Of a DNA stretch of 64,000 bases, positions 9,203 to 20,379 are shown piece by piece (within the stretch, counting starts at the first letter, position 1; every line of letters starts with the position of its first letter). Source of the DNA: Sarocladium kiliense (taxonomy: Eukaryota; Ascomycota; Sordariomycetes; Hypocreales; Sarocladiaceae); the NCBI GenBank assembly GCA_030734395.1, contig JAUZTG010000041.1, positions 930,001 through 994,000 of the forward strand, written 5' to 3'. The notes beneath the pieces were generated by a model. The model saw only the letters and a list, made by a program, of their open reading frames with translations. It was not told the origin of the DNA and ran no database searches. The translations under genes and the position numbers were made by a program.

Positions 9203-11112
9203 TCAGTCTTCCCATTTCTCAGAAATCCTCCACCAGAATTCACACTCCTTGACACCCCATTTATAGTCCACCATCTGTGCGGCAACACCCTTGTTCGTCC
9301 CGCCTGCTCTCTCGTCATTACCCTCCCCAAGCAACATCGTCGACGGCTTCCCTTCCTTCCAGGGCGTCCACTCCTCCCTCTGAGCAAACTTGCCCTTCTT
9401 CAACGCCGAAGGGTCACCCTTGGTGATGAAGCTCACGCAGTAAGAGTGAAACTTGCCGGAGAGCTCATCTTGCGCATCTGAGATCTCTCGAACCTCGGGG
9501 TTGTATGTTTGGTAGCGCATTTGATCGCCATGATTGGCACCGAAAAGGGCTGTCTTGTTCAGTGCCCAATGGTAGAGGAAGACGGGAGGATCTGGAGGTG
9601 CGTTGGCTGAACCCCAGATAGCTGTCTGGCGCACTGGACAAGTGTATGCGTAATGGCCGTACGCGGCTTCGAGGCGGCGGAATTGAGATCCTGCGCCATG
9701 CGTGGCCAGCATCGAATCGGCGTAGGGAGATTTAGGATCGGTAGCTGGGTCCGGGTAGAGCTTTTCGAGTTCCTTCAGCTCCGTGGCGCTGATATGTGGC
9801 AACAACTCGCGGAAGAAGTTGGAGAAGTCGGCCGAAGCATCCGCCTTCCGTGGAACATAGTAAGATCCCTCATTGTGAGCTGATCCAGCCAGCATAGGGA
9901 CTTTGTTCCATTTGCCCGACTTCCATGCATCCAGTGGCCGACGAGAGATGATCTTCCCGTCCAGCACAGGTTGCCATGCCCAACGAACAGATGCGTCGGA
10001 GCGAGCAAAGACCTCCTTACCGGCATTGTCAACAGTTTCCGACGACAGAGCGCGCAGGCATGTAAGAATTGCAGGGTCTTTGAGGTCTTTGTAGTGAGCA
10101 CAGGGCGTCAAGTCGAGGAGTTCGCGGAAGTGTTGTGTGTTCAGATCGGCGGCGGGAGGGTGGATGGCTCTGGCTGTATGAGCACCGCTGTCCATGATGG
10201 CTTTGTGGAAGAGCTTCTTTGGTTGGTGGATGTCCATGATGAGATGGCCAATCTGAAGACAGCCCGTTAGTCGCCACGATCCAAGTTCGAGTCTCTTCCT
10301 TCACTTACAGCATGCGCAGCAGCACTCAGTCCCATAATCGTCACATCATCCGGGTCACCACCGAATGCAGCAATGTTCTCCTGAACCCACTCCAACGCCG
10401 CATACATGTCCTTCAACCCAAGGTTCAGAAGCCCCTCCTTCGCTGTGAGTTCTGTGTTCAGCCCGCCAAAGACTCCGATTCGGTACTGCATGCTGACGGC
10501 CACGAAGGGCTCGGGAGAATGAGCCAGCATAGTGTGAGTGTTGTGCATCCTGGCAGCACCGCGATTGAATGCTCCGCCTGGGATGAGGACTGAGACCGGC
10601 AGTTTCTTCTTGTTGGCATCGTGGCCGAGGGGTCTGTAGATGTTGATTGTTAAGCAGTCTTCTGATTCGGTGTCGGGTCCAAGAAGGGGATCCTCGAGGA
10701 ATGGCACCAATTGCCGCCCGGGGCACCTTTAGAGAAGTTAGTTCTGAAGTCATCGCATTCATTGCCAAGCTCGAACGCACCTTGGTCCCAGAAAGTAAGC
10801 TTCCAAGGTTCCATTACCATCTGGAACAGGCACAGCCTCCCTGAATCGCAGGTCATTGACAGGAGGCAGGGCGTAGGGAATGCCCAAGAATCCCTCAATC
10901 GGCTCCGGAAACTTCCCGTCGTCCAAAAACTTTCCTACGACTGTACCCTGTCGAATAGTGACCGCTGGATGCACATCGCCGCCATTGCCAAAGAAAGCAT
11001 TGCGAGCTCCTGGGTAGTAAACTCCAGCGATGAACGCAGGAACAGCAGCAAAGAGAAGCCACGAGAAGCTGCCTGCGCTTGACGATGACTTGGACTTGTT
11101 ACTTTGCGCCAT
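9203..11112 (-). CDS. Membrane-anchored type-B carboxylesterase (alpha/beta hydrolase)
   Basis: Carboxylesterase/lipase-family ester hydrolase. Exons 10781-11112, 10309-10726 and 9203-10252; introns of 54 and 56 nt; 599 aa. The N-terminus has a short polar tail and one hydrophobic helix (SWLLFAAVPAFIAGVYY, about 18-34), so it is probably a signal anchor placing the catalytic domain in the ER lumen or outside. Family marks: LGIPYALPPVNDLRFREA, GPRCPGRQLVP and SEDCLTINIYRP. The triad reads as Ser245 (GLSAA elbow, restored across the second splice), Glu378 (HNEGSYY) and His491 (ANHGDQM). The oxyanion strand reads PGGAF where HGGGF is usual, and the elbow is GLSAA rather than GESAG, so substrate range may be unusual. 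Start chosen at MAQSNKSKSSS. Divergent from the threonine aldolase. Confidence 0.9.
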
Positions 11113-11973
11113 GTTGAAAGAGCCCTATCCTGCACTTTGCATGTAAGCGACCCAAGAACTATGATAACGCATCATTGCGACAGCTTCTCAATATTTGGCA
11201 GATAGTCTTTAAGCCTGGGGCATTTCGCGCCGCTATCGGGAACACGAACTCCACGTTGACCGCGGGGAACCAGGCGGATACGGCACATTAGCTTCAGATA
11301 ACGATGGTTGATATGGGCCTCGGAATACGCGCCGAGATTCGGAGTCATGATTTGGACACCGAATGTTTAGCGTTATCAACGGTTCGTCGGGCAAGGTCCG
11401 TCGTGGATTAGATCCATAGTTCTCCTCAGTCAACATCGCATCACGCCGTGAAGCCAAGTCCAGCCTTATAGGTCAAGACTCGTTCCTGAATCGCGGAACC
11501 TATAGCACATGTAACTACAATATGCAGTACAACAGGAGCTACACATCCCCCTCAACGCCATTATTGGGCACCACGTACAAGGCGCTATTGCTCTGCTTTA
11601 AGACCTATGTCTCTGCTGTAAGACCTGTTGCATCGTAGAGATATGGGCAACTGTCACGCCAGCATCAGACGGGTCCTGGTAGCACCGCCACTTCCCCACG
11701 GTACTGCAAGTTTCCCGCGGCGAAGTGCACTTTCCCGGCGCCATCAATAGTAGTCGAGGACTGCGAGTTCGGTGAACTGCTAAACCTCATGAGGAGAGAC
11801 CAGCGTGGCAAAAGAGAAGTTCATGGATTTCTTCGGGCGGAAGTCATGAGGTCTAATGCTTCACTCAGTTCCGCTATCTTATAAGACCACCATAGACTGT
11901 TCTCTTATCTGTGATCTCGTTGCAAATCGCTGTGCTTTCGCATTGAACAGCATTCCTGTTTTGGGCATTCGAC
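11113..11973. other. Divergent spacer, esterase and threonine aldolase
   Basis: About 860 bp containing both promoters. No coding frame is supported. A CTTATAAG sequence at about 11877 lies some 95 bp upstream of the aldolase ATG and may be its TATA-like element. Confidence 0.4.
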
Positions 11974-13262
11974 ATGGCTGTGACCTCCCTTTTCACCAGC
12001 AAGGCTACGGCCAAGATTGAGGCTGCGAAAGCCAAGGCATCCAGGGACTTCAGGTCCGATGTTGTCACAGTTCCCACCGAGTCGATGATGGATGTCAGTT
12101 GCTACCCATCTTTAACTATAGGAACTTCTCGCGGACGGAAGTTATATACTTACACTACCTGTTAGGCCATTCTTGAAGCATCAGTCAATGATGACATCTA
12201 CGATGAAGACGGCGATCCTTCTGTGAAGGCGCTTGAGGCTCGGATCATGGAGCTCACTGGCTTCGAGGCGGCACTCTGGGCTGTCTCAGGCACACAGGGG
12301 AACCAGATCTGTCTCCGAACACATTTGACACAGCCGCCTCATAGCGTTCTTCTTGATCATCGCGCTCATGTGCATTGCTGGGAGTCCGGGGCATTGCCTG
12401 TCATCTCACAAGCCTCGGTCACCACCGTTCATCCGAAGAATGGCGTGCACCTGACATTGGAAGATGTCAAAGCCAACATCACGGCTGACGGAAACAGTAT
12501 GTCACCATTCATACCCATTCCTGACTGAAGTTAGTTATCATCTGACGCTTTGTCTTAGTTCACTTCCCACCCACGCGTGTTGTGGCGCTTGAGAACACTC
12601 TCAGTGGCACTATCCTTCCATTGGCAGATGCGAAAGCCATCTCCGATTATGTGCGCTCATTCCCAGTCCCTGAGGGTCAGAAGCCTATTGCGATGCACCT
12701 CGATGCCGCACGTGTCTTCGACGGAGTCATCGGCGAGGGTGTCGACCTAAAGGAGTATGCCGCATGCTTCGACAGCATGTCACTCTGTCTTGCCAAAGGC
12801 GTCGGCGCACCGATGGGAAGTGTCATCGTCGGCAGTAAACAGTTCATCGACCGAGCTAAATGGTTCCGCAAGATGCTGGGCGGCGGGACACGGCAGCCTG
12901 GTATGATGGCTGCGGCTGCCCATACCGCTCTTGAGCAGACCCTGCCGAGGTTCTCCAACGTACATGCGATGACAAAGGCTGCCGCAGCGAGGCTGGAGGC
13001 TGTCGGTTATAAGTTCGCTCTGCCGGTTCAGACGAATATGATCGTGCTGGATCTGGAGGCGGTCGGTGTTCCTCCAGCAGCGCTCGTTGAGTACTGTGCG
13101 CAGGAGAATGTGACGGTATTTCCCATGGCAAGGCTTGTCTTCCATTACCAGACGTCATCAGATGCTGTTGATAGTCTTGTCGCGGCATTAACAAAGCTAT
13201 TAGAAGACAAGAAGAATGGCATGGCTCTTAGCACGGCCAAGCTTAGTGGAGGCTATGCATGA
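11974..13262 (+). CDS. L-threonine / L-allo-threonine aldolase (GLY1 family)
   Basis: PLP enzyme splitting (allo-)threonine to glycine and acetaldehyde; cytosolic glycine supply. Exons 11974-12093, 12166-12496 and 12559-13262 (introns 72 and 62 nt) give 384 aa. The fold-type I marks are in order: FRSDVVTVPTESMMDAILEA near the N-terminus (spliced), NDDIYDEDG, ELTGFEAALWAVSGTQGNQIC, LDHRAHVHCWESGA, the PLP aspartate in AMHLDAARVF, and the Schiff-base lysine Lys230 in SLCLAKGVGAPMGS. The last motif normally has SKG; here it is AKG. The product is full length with no signal peptide. Fungi often have several paralogues, some acting on beta-hydroxy amino acids of secondary metabolism, so the exact substrate is open. 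Confidence 0.92.
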
Positions 13263-13706
13263 GATGGAATGGTAATTGAAAGGGAATCACAAATCCTCCC
13301 GAGTACATGCTTTTATGTCTTCTGTCTACGTGTGCAGAGGAATATGAAGACTTGCCTCACTTCCGTTGCGGTGCACGTTCTGGGCCTTAGACTTGCCAAA
13401 GGTTGGGAAATCCACCAACTGTAGTCCAACCCAAAGTAACAAAAGATCAAGATGATGACATGCACGACACAATGTCCCAAATTCGCATGTTCATGGACTC
13501 TGGAAGAGTCCTCGCGTGACGGGGGTTTGGCGACGCCTCTCCGTCATGTTCATCCGCCTCGCTTTTATAACTGCATTTGCCACTTGATTCCCCTCATCTA
13601 CAGCAATCCGCTTGCATCTCTCCTCGCCTCTCTGAGGTTTCCATCCCGTTACTGTCGCCTGCTTTTTCCAGAACATGCAGCGCCCTCTAGATGCTTACTT
13701 CTGGAC
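13263..13706 (+). promoter_or_regulatory. Promoter of the first 2EXR gene
   Basis: Holds a TTTATAAC element near 13563, followed by C/T-rich sequence. This places transcription start near 13600 and favours the ATG at 13707 over an in-frame ATG at 13452 that lies upstream of the TATA-like box. Confidence 0.45.
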
Positions 13707-14765
13707 ATGGCCGAAGCCCAGCACAATGCAGCCATCCCCTGGCTCGGCAGCTTGCCGACCGAGCTTCGGTGCATGATCTGGAGAGCCTGTCTCGCAGACG
13801 AGGATCCCAGCGCCGTCTACCTCTTCACTCCACGATGGTTCGTATGGTGTGAATGGGAGGTAGCGCAAGGCATTTATAAAGCGCCACAGACAGTAGATGG
13901 TCAAGACATCTCCAAGGCTCGCTTGATCGAGGTGTCGTGTCCGACTCAGCTGCTGCATGTCAGTCGCGAGTCGCGCAGGGCAGTCATGCGATGGGCCGAC
14001 CAGCGCCAATACATGTTGTTCCTACGGAAAGAAACAGGAGGCCACATTTTCGTCCGTCACTTCATTCCAAAGAAGGATACGCTTTTCATGCCTCACAGTG
14101 GCGTTGATTGGCTCAGGTCCATGGCTATATCCATGACGCCTCTGAGGGATCCCTATTTCATGCCGAACCCGATATGGCGAGAGAGGTTCATGGCTAATTG
14201 GTTCAAAAACATGCTCCGCGATGTAGAGCATATTGCACTGCCTGCTGCGACCATATGCGACGGTATGCAGGAGCTCATCCCTGTGTTTCTCGCCCGCATG
14301 CAAACCCTCCAAACTCTCTCGGCCATCATGGCAGATTGGCCACAGGCACTGCCGTACGGTGACGGCCCCCGCAGGCCATGGCCAGCAGGAGCCTCTCAAC
14401 CTCATACGGAGGCCATGGTTCAGCCAAGATGGGAACTGGAAGTCGAAAATGGACCAAATGTACAGATAACGGCTGAGACAAGCCATGGAGGCATGTTCTG
14501 GGGAGAAGGACCGGACGTGATCGAAGAGGGCAGCGTGGTGGAACTGCTGGCGAGGGCAAGGGAAGCACTGCACAAGCCTGAACGTGGAGAACAGGTGGTG
14601 ATGAATGGGTGGGTTAAGAGGATGCGTGAGGCTCCGGATGGTCCTGCAGTCTTGTCGAAGAAGATGGTGTGGAAATCTCCGAGTCGTTGTCGACGGCCTG
14701 GCCTTGAAGAACGTCAACAGATGAAATCAAAACGACTGGGTAGCATACCCCCCGTCAACAAATGA
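13707..14765 (+). CDS. 2EXR domain protein, copy 1 of a tandem triplet
   Basis: Function unknown. 2EXR proteins are a large Pezizomycotina family with an F-box-like start. Single exon, 352 aa from ATG 13707. The diagnostic N-terminal motif is WLGSLPTELRCMIWRACL (about 12-29), followed by DEDPSAVYLFTPRW, LLHVSRESRRAVMRWADQ and ETGGHIFVRHFIPKKD. Near the C-terminus are the paired motifs PRWELE and LSKKMVW that recur in the two downstream copies. There is no signal peptide or membrane helix. An in-frame ATG at 13452 would add 85 poorly biased residues and lies upstream of the apparent TATA element, so I rejected it. It is followed head to tail by two diverged paralogues. Confidence 0.8.
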   Translation: MAEAQHNAAIPWLGSLPTELRCMIWRACLADEDPSAVYLFTPRWFVWCEWEVAQGIYKAPQTVDGQDISKARLIEVSCPTQLLHVSRESRRAVMRWADQRQYMLFLRKETGGHIFVRHFIPKKDTLFMPHSGVDWLRSMAISMTPLRDPYFMPNPIWRERFMANWFKNMLRDVEHIALPAATICDGMQELIPVFLARMQTLQTLSAIMADWPQALPYGDGPRRPWPAGASQPHTEAMVQPRWELEVENGPNVQITAETSHGGMFWGEGPDVIEEGSVVELLARAREALHKPERGEQVVMNGWVKRMREAPDGPAVLSKKMVWKSPSRCRRPGLEERQQMKSKRLGSIPPVNK

Positions 14766-15280
14766 GAAATGAAGAAACAATACACATTCTCTAAAGGACT
14801 ACTAGCAAGAGATATCTAGGCTGTTCATTGTCTTCTTTAGTGAACTTGTTGTTTGCATATCGGCTACTGCCAGGTTCTCGAGCTGTCATCAACGTTATCC
14901 ATTTCCCATTGAGTCAAGCATTGAAAGAAGCATCTTGGTTCTTTAAAGTTCAGTCAGTATTTGAAGCTTTGAGGTGCGACATGCTGACCAACTTTGGTAC
15001 AGCATAGCTTCACTAGCTGCAACCTCGCGCGGGTCGTCTTCGGGCGTTCAAATGGTCGTGAGGTGTTCTTCCAGGATCGTAAATGTATTCTATTCAACTA
15101 GCCGGCCATTTTATGAAACCCTGAGATATTCATCTGAGTGATGCCATCGCTGCGCAATGGGGAATGTCGCCCCTGTAGGTGGCGAATTGCTGTCATTGGG
15201 CACCAGGAATATCAGAACACCGTTGGCGGCGCGGCTCGTTGACAATCCTCGCCAATACTCACTCGCACTCATCGCTCCTG
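14766..15280. other. Spacer between 2EXR copies 1 and 2
   Basis: About 515 bp with no coding signal. I saw no obvious sequence shared with the next spacer, so the duplications look old. Confidence 0.4.
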
Positions 15281-16309
15281 ATGGAACAAAAGAGTCTCGT
15301 GGCATTTGGTACGGAGCCTCCATCATTGCATGAAGGATTTCCGCAATTTGGAGATCTGCCCGCGGAGATCAGACATGTGATTTGGGACTCCCACTTCCTC
15401 GATGAGGATCCGCCGGCGGTACATCTCATGACGCTGCGATGGTTCGGAACCTCGTCCATCACTACATCCTTCGGACCCTATGCACCGGAGAGAACAGTCG
15501 ATGGCACGGTTGTCACAAAGCGGCGTCTTCAGGAGGTGGCTTTGACCGATGAGGGACGATCACTGCTCCATGTCTGCAAGGAATCAAGGGGGCGGGCGAT
15601 GGCCTGGGCCGCAGCTTGGGGTTACGAGCTATTTTATCGCTTCGAAACACAGGGACACATCTTCGTGCGTGACTTTGATCCGAAAAGGGATGTTGTCTTC
15701 CTGCCTTTCTCCGACAGCCATTGGCTCAGTCGGCTGGGTCGTAAGCCGGACGATGTGACTGTTGAAGAGCATCGCCAACGCCTTCTGGCATTCCTCAAGG
15801 AAGCGCTTGCCGATGTACAGCATCTGGCATATCCAGCCTGGACGATCTGCAATGAGGGCTGGGAGGAGCTGTACGAGGTCCCGTACTGCACCACCAACGT
15901 GAAGACGATAACTGCCGTCTGGGACACCTGGCCCCAGAAGTACCCTTCTGGCAATGGGTCCGATGGCAACGATGCCTGGGTAGATGAGAAAGCCTTGGTG
16001 TTGCCACGCTGGGAACTGCACCCTGTAACTTCTCGAACTGTTCGGGCAGTGACCCCAATGACCATGGCCAAGACGTGGTCATACACGGTGGCGGAGAACA
16101 TGGGAGAGTTCGAAGAGGAACAGAAACGGAGGTTGTCAACGATGCGAATTCCTCATGGTAACAATCTATGGCCTGAGCACATGGTGAACTATGACACGGG
16201 AGAGGTACAGCCAAAGATCCTTTCGCGGAGGATGGTTTGGAGATGGCGGAACAAAATCTTGTATGATGATGCCTCAGATGCCAAAGACTGGCTATCAGGT
16301 TGCATGTAA
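15281..16309 (+). CDS. 2EXR domain protein, copy 2 of a tandem triplet
   Basis: Function unknown. Single exon, 342 aa from ATG 15281; the open frame extends upstream only from a non-ATG codon. The 2EXR motif is FPQFGDLPAEIRHVIWDSHF (about 20-39). Shared family blocks with copies 1 and 3: DEDPPAVHLMTLRWF, TVDGTVVTKRRLQEVAL, LLHVCKESRGRAMAWA, ETQGHIFVRDFDPKRD and PRWELHP, and near the end ILSRRMVWRW. The order and spacing of blocks match copy 1 and copy 3, showing common descent, but identity outside the blocks is low. No targeting signal is visible. A role in protein interaction or self/non-self functions has been suggested for related families, but nothing here shows it. Confidence 0.8.
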   Translation: MEQKSLVAFGTEPPSLHEGFPQFGDLPAEIRHVIWDSHFLDEDPPAVHLMTLRWFGTSSITTSFGPYAPERTVDGTVVTKRRLQEVALTDEGRSLLHVCKESRGRAMAWAAAWGYELFYRFETQGHIFVRDFDPKRDVVFLPFSDSHWLSRLGRKPDDVTVEEHRQRLLAFLKEALADVQHLAYPAWTICNEGWEELYEVPYCTTNVKTITAVWDTWPQKYPSGNGSDGNDAWVDEKALVLPRWELHPVTSRTVRAVTPMTMAKTWSYTVAENMGEFEEEQKRRLSTMRIPHGNNLWPEHMVNYDTGEVQPKILSRRMVWRWRNKILYDDASDAKDWLSGCM

Positions 16310-16689
16310 TAGCTACTTCGTCGAAGAAGGTTCGTAGTTACATCGCCTCATCCGATAGAATATCCGGAATTCGGATCCTTCAAGATATGTCCTGAGAGAG
16401 CGCACACCTTACAATCGTGGTGGTGCTTAGTCGCTTGCGAGGCACCCTTACACACCGACACCGCCACATTCAACAAGGATGGTGGGTGTGGGCTGGCTTC
16501 CTTTCAGCTCGTTTCCTCACAAAATGCTACGCCTATGTCGCTTGTAGGCTTGCTCGAGCGTGCGTACTCATCACCCTTCTGTATTTCACCTCGAAATCGA
16601 TGGAGAAGGGCTTCTCTCCTGGCAAGGAACCCAACGCTCAACGGCCCTGTCTTCGTGTTGGCTATTGATCGGCTTCCATGTAATGAGAC
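16310..16689. other. Spacer between 2EXR copies 2 and 3
   Basis: About 380 bp without a supported feature; presumed promoter of copy 3. Confidence 0.4.
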
Positions 16690-17706
16690 ATGGAAGTCAG
16701 CATGCCTCAACTGGAAGAGGATCCGGCCCTCCAGCCCTATGAGTCGTTCGCACTCTTCGCCAAGCTGCCAGCTGAGCTGCGACAGATGATATGGGCTGTC
16801 AACTTGCCAAACGAGGATGCACCGGCCATGTACATGGCAACCACCGCCTCTCATCTCACTGCGATCCCTCCAGCCTCCGATCTCAGACACTTGGCGCCCG
16901 GGACGGTACTGGACGAAGAATCAGCCAAAGGCCGTCGTCTGCTGGAAGTTGCATTGCCCTCTGAGTGTAGGACGTTGCTGCATGTCGCCAGAGAGCCTCG
17001 CGCTGTGGTGTTAGCTTGGGCTTCGAAGCGTGACTACAGCCTTTATTACAGGGTACAGACTGGCGGCCATATATTCGTGAGAGACTTACGAGTCGATACG
17101 GACATGGTCTTCTTCCCGCACCATGGTCTCAACTGGGTCGGCGAAGAGGGCATCACAGGCTGGTCCGACGAAGCGCCGTCCAGACTGTACGTGAAGGACT
17201 TCGTGGACAAGCAGGGCACAACCCGTCATCTATCATGCAGTCCTCTTCATCATATAGCAATCATCGCCTACACTAGAGAAGAGTTCCTTCCAAACCTTCT
17301 CAAACTCTTCGTCCTCATGCCCTATCTCAAGACAGTATCCGTCGTCTGGGGCGCGTGGCCAAGGGCTTTTCCCAAAACCTGGTCCGGAGACACTACCGAT
17401 CCGGACTTCAAAAACGTTACTGTCATGCCGCGTTGGGAGCTAGAGAGCGAGGAGGTTTCCAGGGTACGAATGGTGTATGATATCAATGTGGCCAGATACC
17501 TGTGGGACGAGGGGACGAGATCTCGCGTGCTTGCCTCGGGAGATCACAGAGTCATGTCGAAACGGTTTCTGAACCTAGTCCCGCGACCGTTTGGGTTGAA
17601 AGGGCTACCTGGGAATTTGTGGGATAGCAATCTCGAGCGAAGCCCGCTCGAGTTCTTCGAAATGAGAGTGGTATGGGCATCTGAACAGGGCTATCGCCGA
17701 CGCTGA
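16690..17706 (+). CDS. 2EXR domain protein, copy 3 of a tandem triplet
   Basis: Function unknown. Single exon, 338 aa. The 2EXR motif is FALFAKLPAELRQMIWAVNL (about 19-38), followed by NEDAPAMYMATT, GRRLLEVALP, LLHVAREPRAVVLAWASKRD and QTGGHIFVRDLRVDTD. PRWELESEE and MRVVWASE near the C-terminus match the ends of copies 1 and 2. It is the most diverged copy: the tryptophan-rich stretch after the first motif is replaced by a Pro/Ala/Ser segment, and the middle contains a differently spaced insertion. It converges with the PP5 gene across 264 bp. Confidence 0.8.
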   Translation: MEVSMPQLEEDPALQPYESFALFAKLPAELRQMIWAVNLPNEDAPAMYMATTASHLTAIPPASDLRHLAPGTVLDEESAKGRRLLEVALPSECRTLLHVAREPRAVVLAWASKRDYSLYYRVQTGGHIFVRDLRVDTDMVFFPHHGLNWVGEEGITGWSDEAPSRLYVKDFVDKQGTTRHLSCSPLHHIAIIAYTREEFLPNLLKLFVLMPYLKTVSVVWGAWPRAFPKTWSGDTTDPDFKNVTVMPRWELESEEVSRVRMVYDINVARYLWDEGTRSRVLASGDHRVMSKRFLNLVPRPFGLKGLPGNLWDSNLERSPLEFFEMRVVWASEQGYRRR

Positions 17707-17970
17707 GCAGCGGAGACGAGTCAAACCACCTAGTTGTATTGATGAAGCGGTCTATTTCGGGTATATATATACATACACTCGTGCGCACCGTCTGTGACCA
17801 AGAAAACGCCTTGGCCGTCCTCTTCTTTGATCCCTTTTGTTTCCATACGCCCCAAATGCGATGTTTTGCCAATGCAAAAAGCCTGTCGTGTTTACCTTTC
17901 GTTGGAAGTCGGAGTCTCGTCTCTGTTTGATGGGGGATTTTCTCTTACTTTGATGTAGTGGCTGGTTCAT

Positions 17971-19746
17971 CTACATCAAAGAGGACATGAGGGAGCTTTG
18001 AGCATAAGCCTGTAGCAATGTCAGTTTCGTATCCAGGATGGTCTTAAAACTGCTATAGACTTACCATAGGCTTAATGTCTGGGTGTGGCACCGCATCGAA
18101 CTGCTCATACTGAAGCTTGTAGTCAGGGCCGATGTTGATGTAGGCACCCCTGTTCTCCGTCGAATCACAGTACTTGGGTGCTGAGAAGACTACATGCTGT
18201 GTCAGTATGGTGGGTTTTTTTTTTTTTTTAGAGAGACAGAGAGTAGAGGACAGAGAGCACGAACCTGTAATGCACTTCCCGTCGTGCTGGACTTCATAGC
18301 CATCCATGCGGACTTCGTGGCTACGGATGACAGCCTCAAGGCCGTTCTTCTCACAGAACCGCTTGGTGATATCGGGACCGAATTGGAGGCCGACACCACG
18401 CTTGCTTGGTCCACGGCCCTCCTCCTCTTGAGGATCGGTCCAGAGCATCTCCATCATCAGACCGGACTGGCCAGGCTGACGCTGGCTGTGCCTGTTGAGC
18501 TGACGGATGTCGTCGAGGGTGACGTTGTCATCTGAGAAGAGACCACCGTGGAGAACCAAGTACTTGCTGCCGATGAGCGTTGCCAGGGGCAGGGCTGAGA
18601 AGCTTTCCGAGAAAAGCTTGAAGACTCTACAAGTAACCGTGATCAGTAACATGTCTCTGCCAGATATCAGAGGCAGTAGACTCACCTCTCGTTGTACTTT
18701 GCCTTGCACTCTCCTTCAAAGCCATACACGCGGTTCATGTCGTCAGTCTCGTGGTTGCCTCGGTTGAGGAAGAAACCACCTGGCCGCAGCATCTTGTAAG
18801 CGTACAAGAGGAGTGCAATCTCGGTTGACCAGGAGCCTCGGTCGACGAAGTCACCGTTGAAGAGGTACCAATGCTTTTCGCTCGGCGCACCGTTTCTCCT
18901 GAACAGCTCCATAAGATCGAAGTATTGGCCTGCCCTTATTAGCATGGCGGTTGTAAAAATCCCCCTTACAGGTACTTACCGTGTGTATCGCCGCAGACGG
19001 TAAGTTTTGTATCGTCGGGGATCTTCATCTCTACCATGGTTGCCTCATCATAGACGATCTTCTTGACCGCAACGATGATCTGGTAGACGTATTTCCTATG
19101 GATTTTCTTGCCATTCTTGAATCGCTCAGTCATGTCGTCAATGAACTCCTGTGTCATCTCCTTGTCGATCCGCACGCCATCGTAGTCAGGCTCAACGGCC
19201 ATGGATTCGATATCGAGGCCCTCGGCTGCGGAAGGCTCGTCGCCAACCTCGATGGCAGCGAAGAAGGCGAGCTGGCGCACGATCTTCTTGCATTCCTCCA
19301 ACTTGAGACGGGCATCTTTGTTACTGGGGTCAAGTCTGACACACTCCTTGAAATCGTCGATAGCCTCCTTGGGTCGAATAATTGCGGTGCGAGCAAGCCC
19401 TCGGCGGTAATGTGCCTAACCTATGGTGAGCAGCGATTCGAAATCTAACCGGCAGTCAAGTATCCTACCTTTATAAGCTTCGGGTTAAGCTCAATGGCTT
19501 TGGTGGTATCGGCGATCGCATAACCGTACGCTTCGGACTTGATGTAGGCCTGGATGAACGAAGGTTAGTCACACGACTGGTCACGAGAGCAGGTGGAGAG
19601 CGCACCTGTGCACGGTTTGTGAGAAACAGCGGCTCCTTATCGTTCAACTCGATGGCCTTGGTGTAGAAGTCGATCGCAGTCGGCCAGTCTCCAGCGGCAA
19701 AGGCCTTGTTGCCCTTGTTCTTGAGCTCAATAGCTTCTTGCGACAT
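17971..19746 (-). CDS. PPT1: Serine/threonine protein phosphatase 5 (TPR-PPP, PPT1)
   Basis: Hsp90-associated PPP-family phosphatase. Seven minus-strand exons: 19606-19746, 19469-19549, 18980-19415, 18686-18929, 18265-18626, 18065-18189 and 17971-18009, all frame-consistent, give 475 aa. The N-terminus has three TPR repeats (about 4-105: AIELKNKGNKAFAAGDWPTA, then AYIKSEAYGYAIADTTKAIEL, then AHYRRGLAR...KEAIDDFKECVRLDP). The catalytic domain follows with every metal motif: GDTHG (216-220), GDFVDRG, RGNHET, RSHE and the GLFSDDNVTLDDIR loop. The last two exons restore FSAPKYCD and the C-terminal MAYAQSSLMSS helix that caps the active site. One intron (18190-18264) carries a 15-base homopolymer. 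It shares a 633-bp divergent spacer with ESS2. Confidence 0.95.
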
Positions 19747-20379
19747 GGCGGGGGAATCGACGAGGGGTCAATCCTCGGTCCCAGCAGCCACCGTGAAGAG
19801 TATTTCGAGGGTTAATTCGATTCGATTCGGCTCGAGGTTGGGAAAGACGAGGTAGTATATACTCGAAAAGTTGCTTGCAAAAAGACCGAAATCGGAAGGT
19901 AAGTAGGCTAGTAAATACTGGCGCGAGCTGGGCAGGGTTTTGAAGACGTCGGCGAGAATCGAGGCTGACTTGGGGCGAGGCCAGAATCAGTGCGGCATGT
20001 GCTGTGCGACACTGCTACCGCTCACCGTGGAACCCACCAGCGACGCCTGGAAGCTGTCACACAAGGCGCTACGGAGGGAGCAGGCCGCCTGTGACGTTGA
20101 AGTGGTCACAGCACCCACCGCAGATATCACTTTATCCGAGTAGATGCCTCCCTTTACGTGCATACCGAAGGCAGCAACGAAGGTGGCTTTGGTGAGTGAC
20201 TCGCCATGCACGCACCTCAGGCTTCAACATATTATTTACAGCAGCTGATGCGACAATTTGGGTCCCTGTTACATCACGATCACGCTATGGTACTTCGATA
20301 AGCCACTGCGTCACAGACGCATACTTCATTGCCGCTCTGCTTCTGCTACGACTGCGCGTAGGTCGCCGCCACCACAGGC
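19747..20379. promoter_or_regulatory. Divergent spacer between PPT1 and ESS2
   Basis: About 633 bp with no supported coding region. It must hold both promoters. No TATA box is convincing. Confidence 0.45.

Noticed and set aside
13452..13706. N-terminal extension of the first 2EXR protein from the upstream ATG at 13452
   Set aside because: A TTTATAAC box at about 13563 lies inside it and the paralogues begin shortly before the 2EXR motif, so the ATG at 13707 is preferred.
18215..18229. A 15-base homopolymer that might indicate a frameshift in the PP5 gene
   Set aside because: It lies wholly inside an intron whose donor and acceptor join in frame, so it does not affect the protein.
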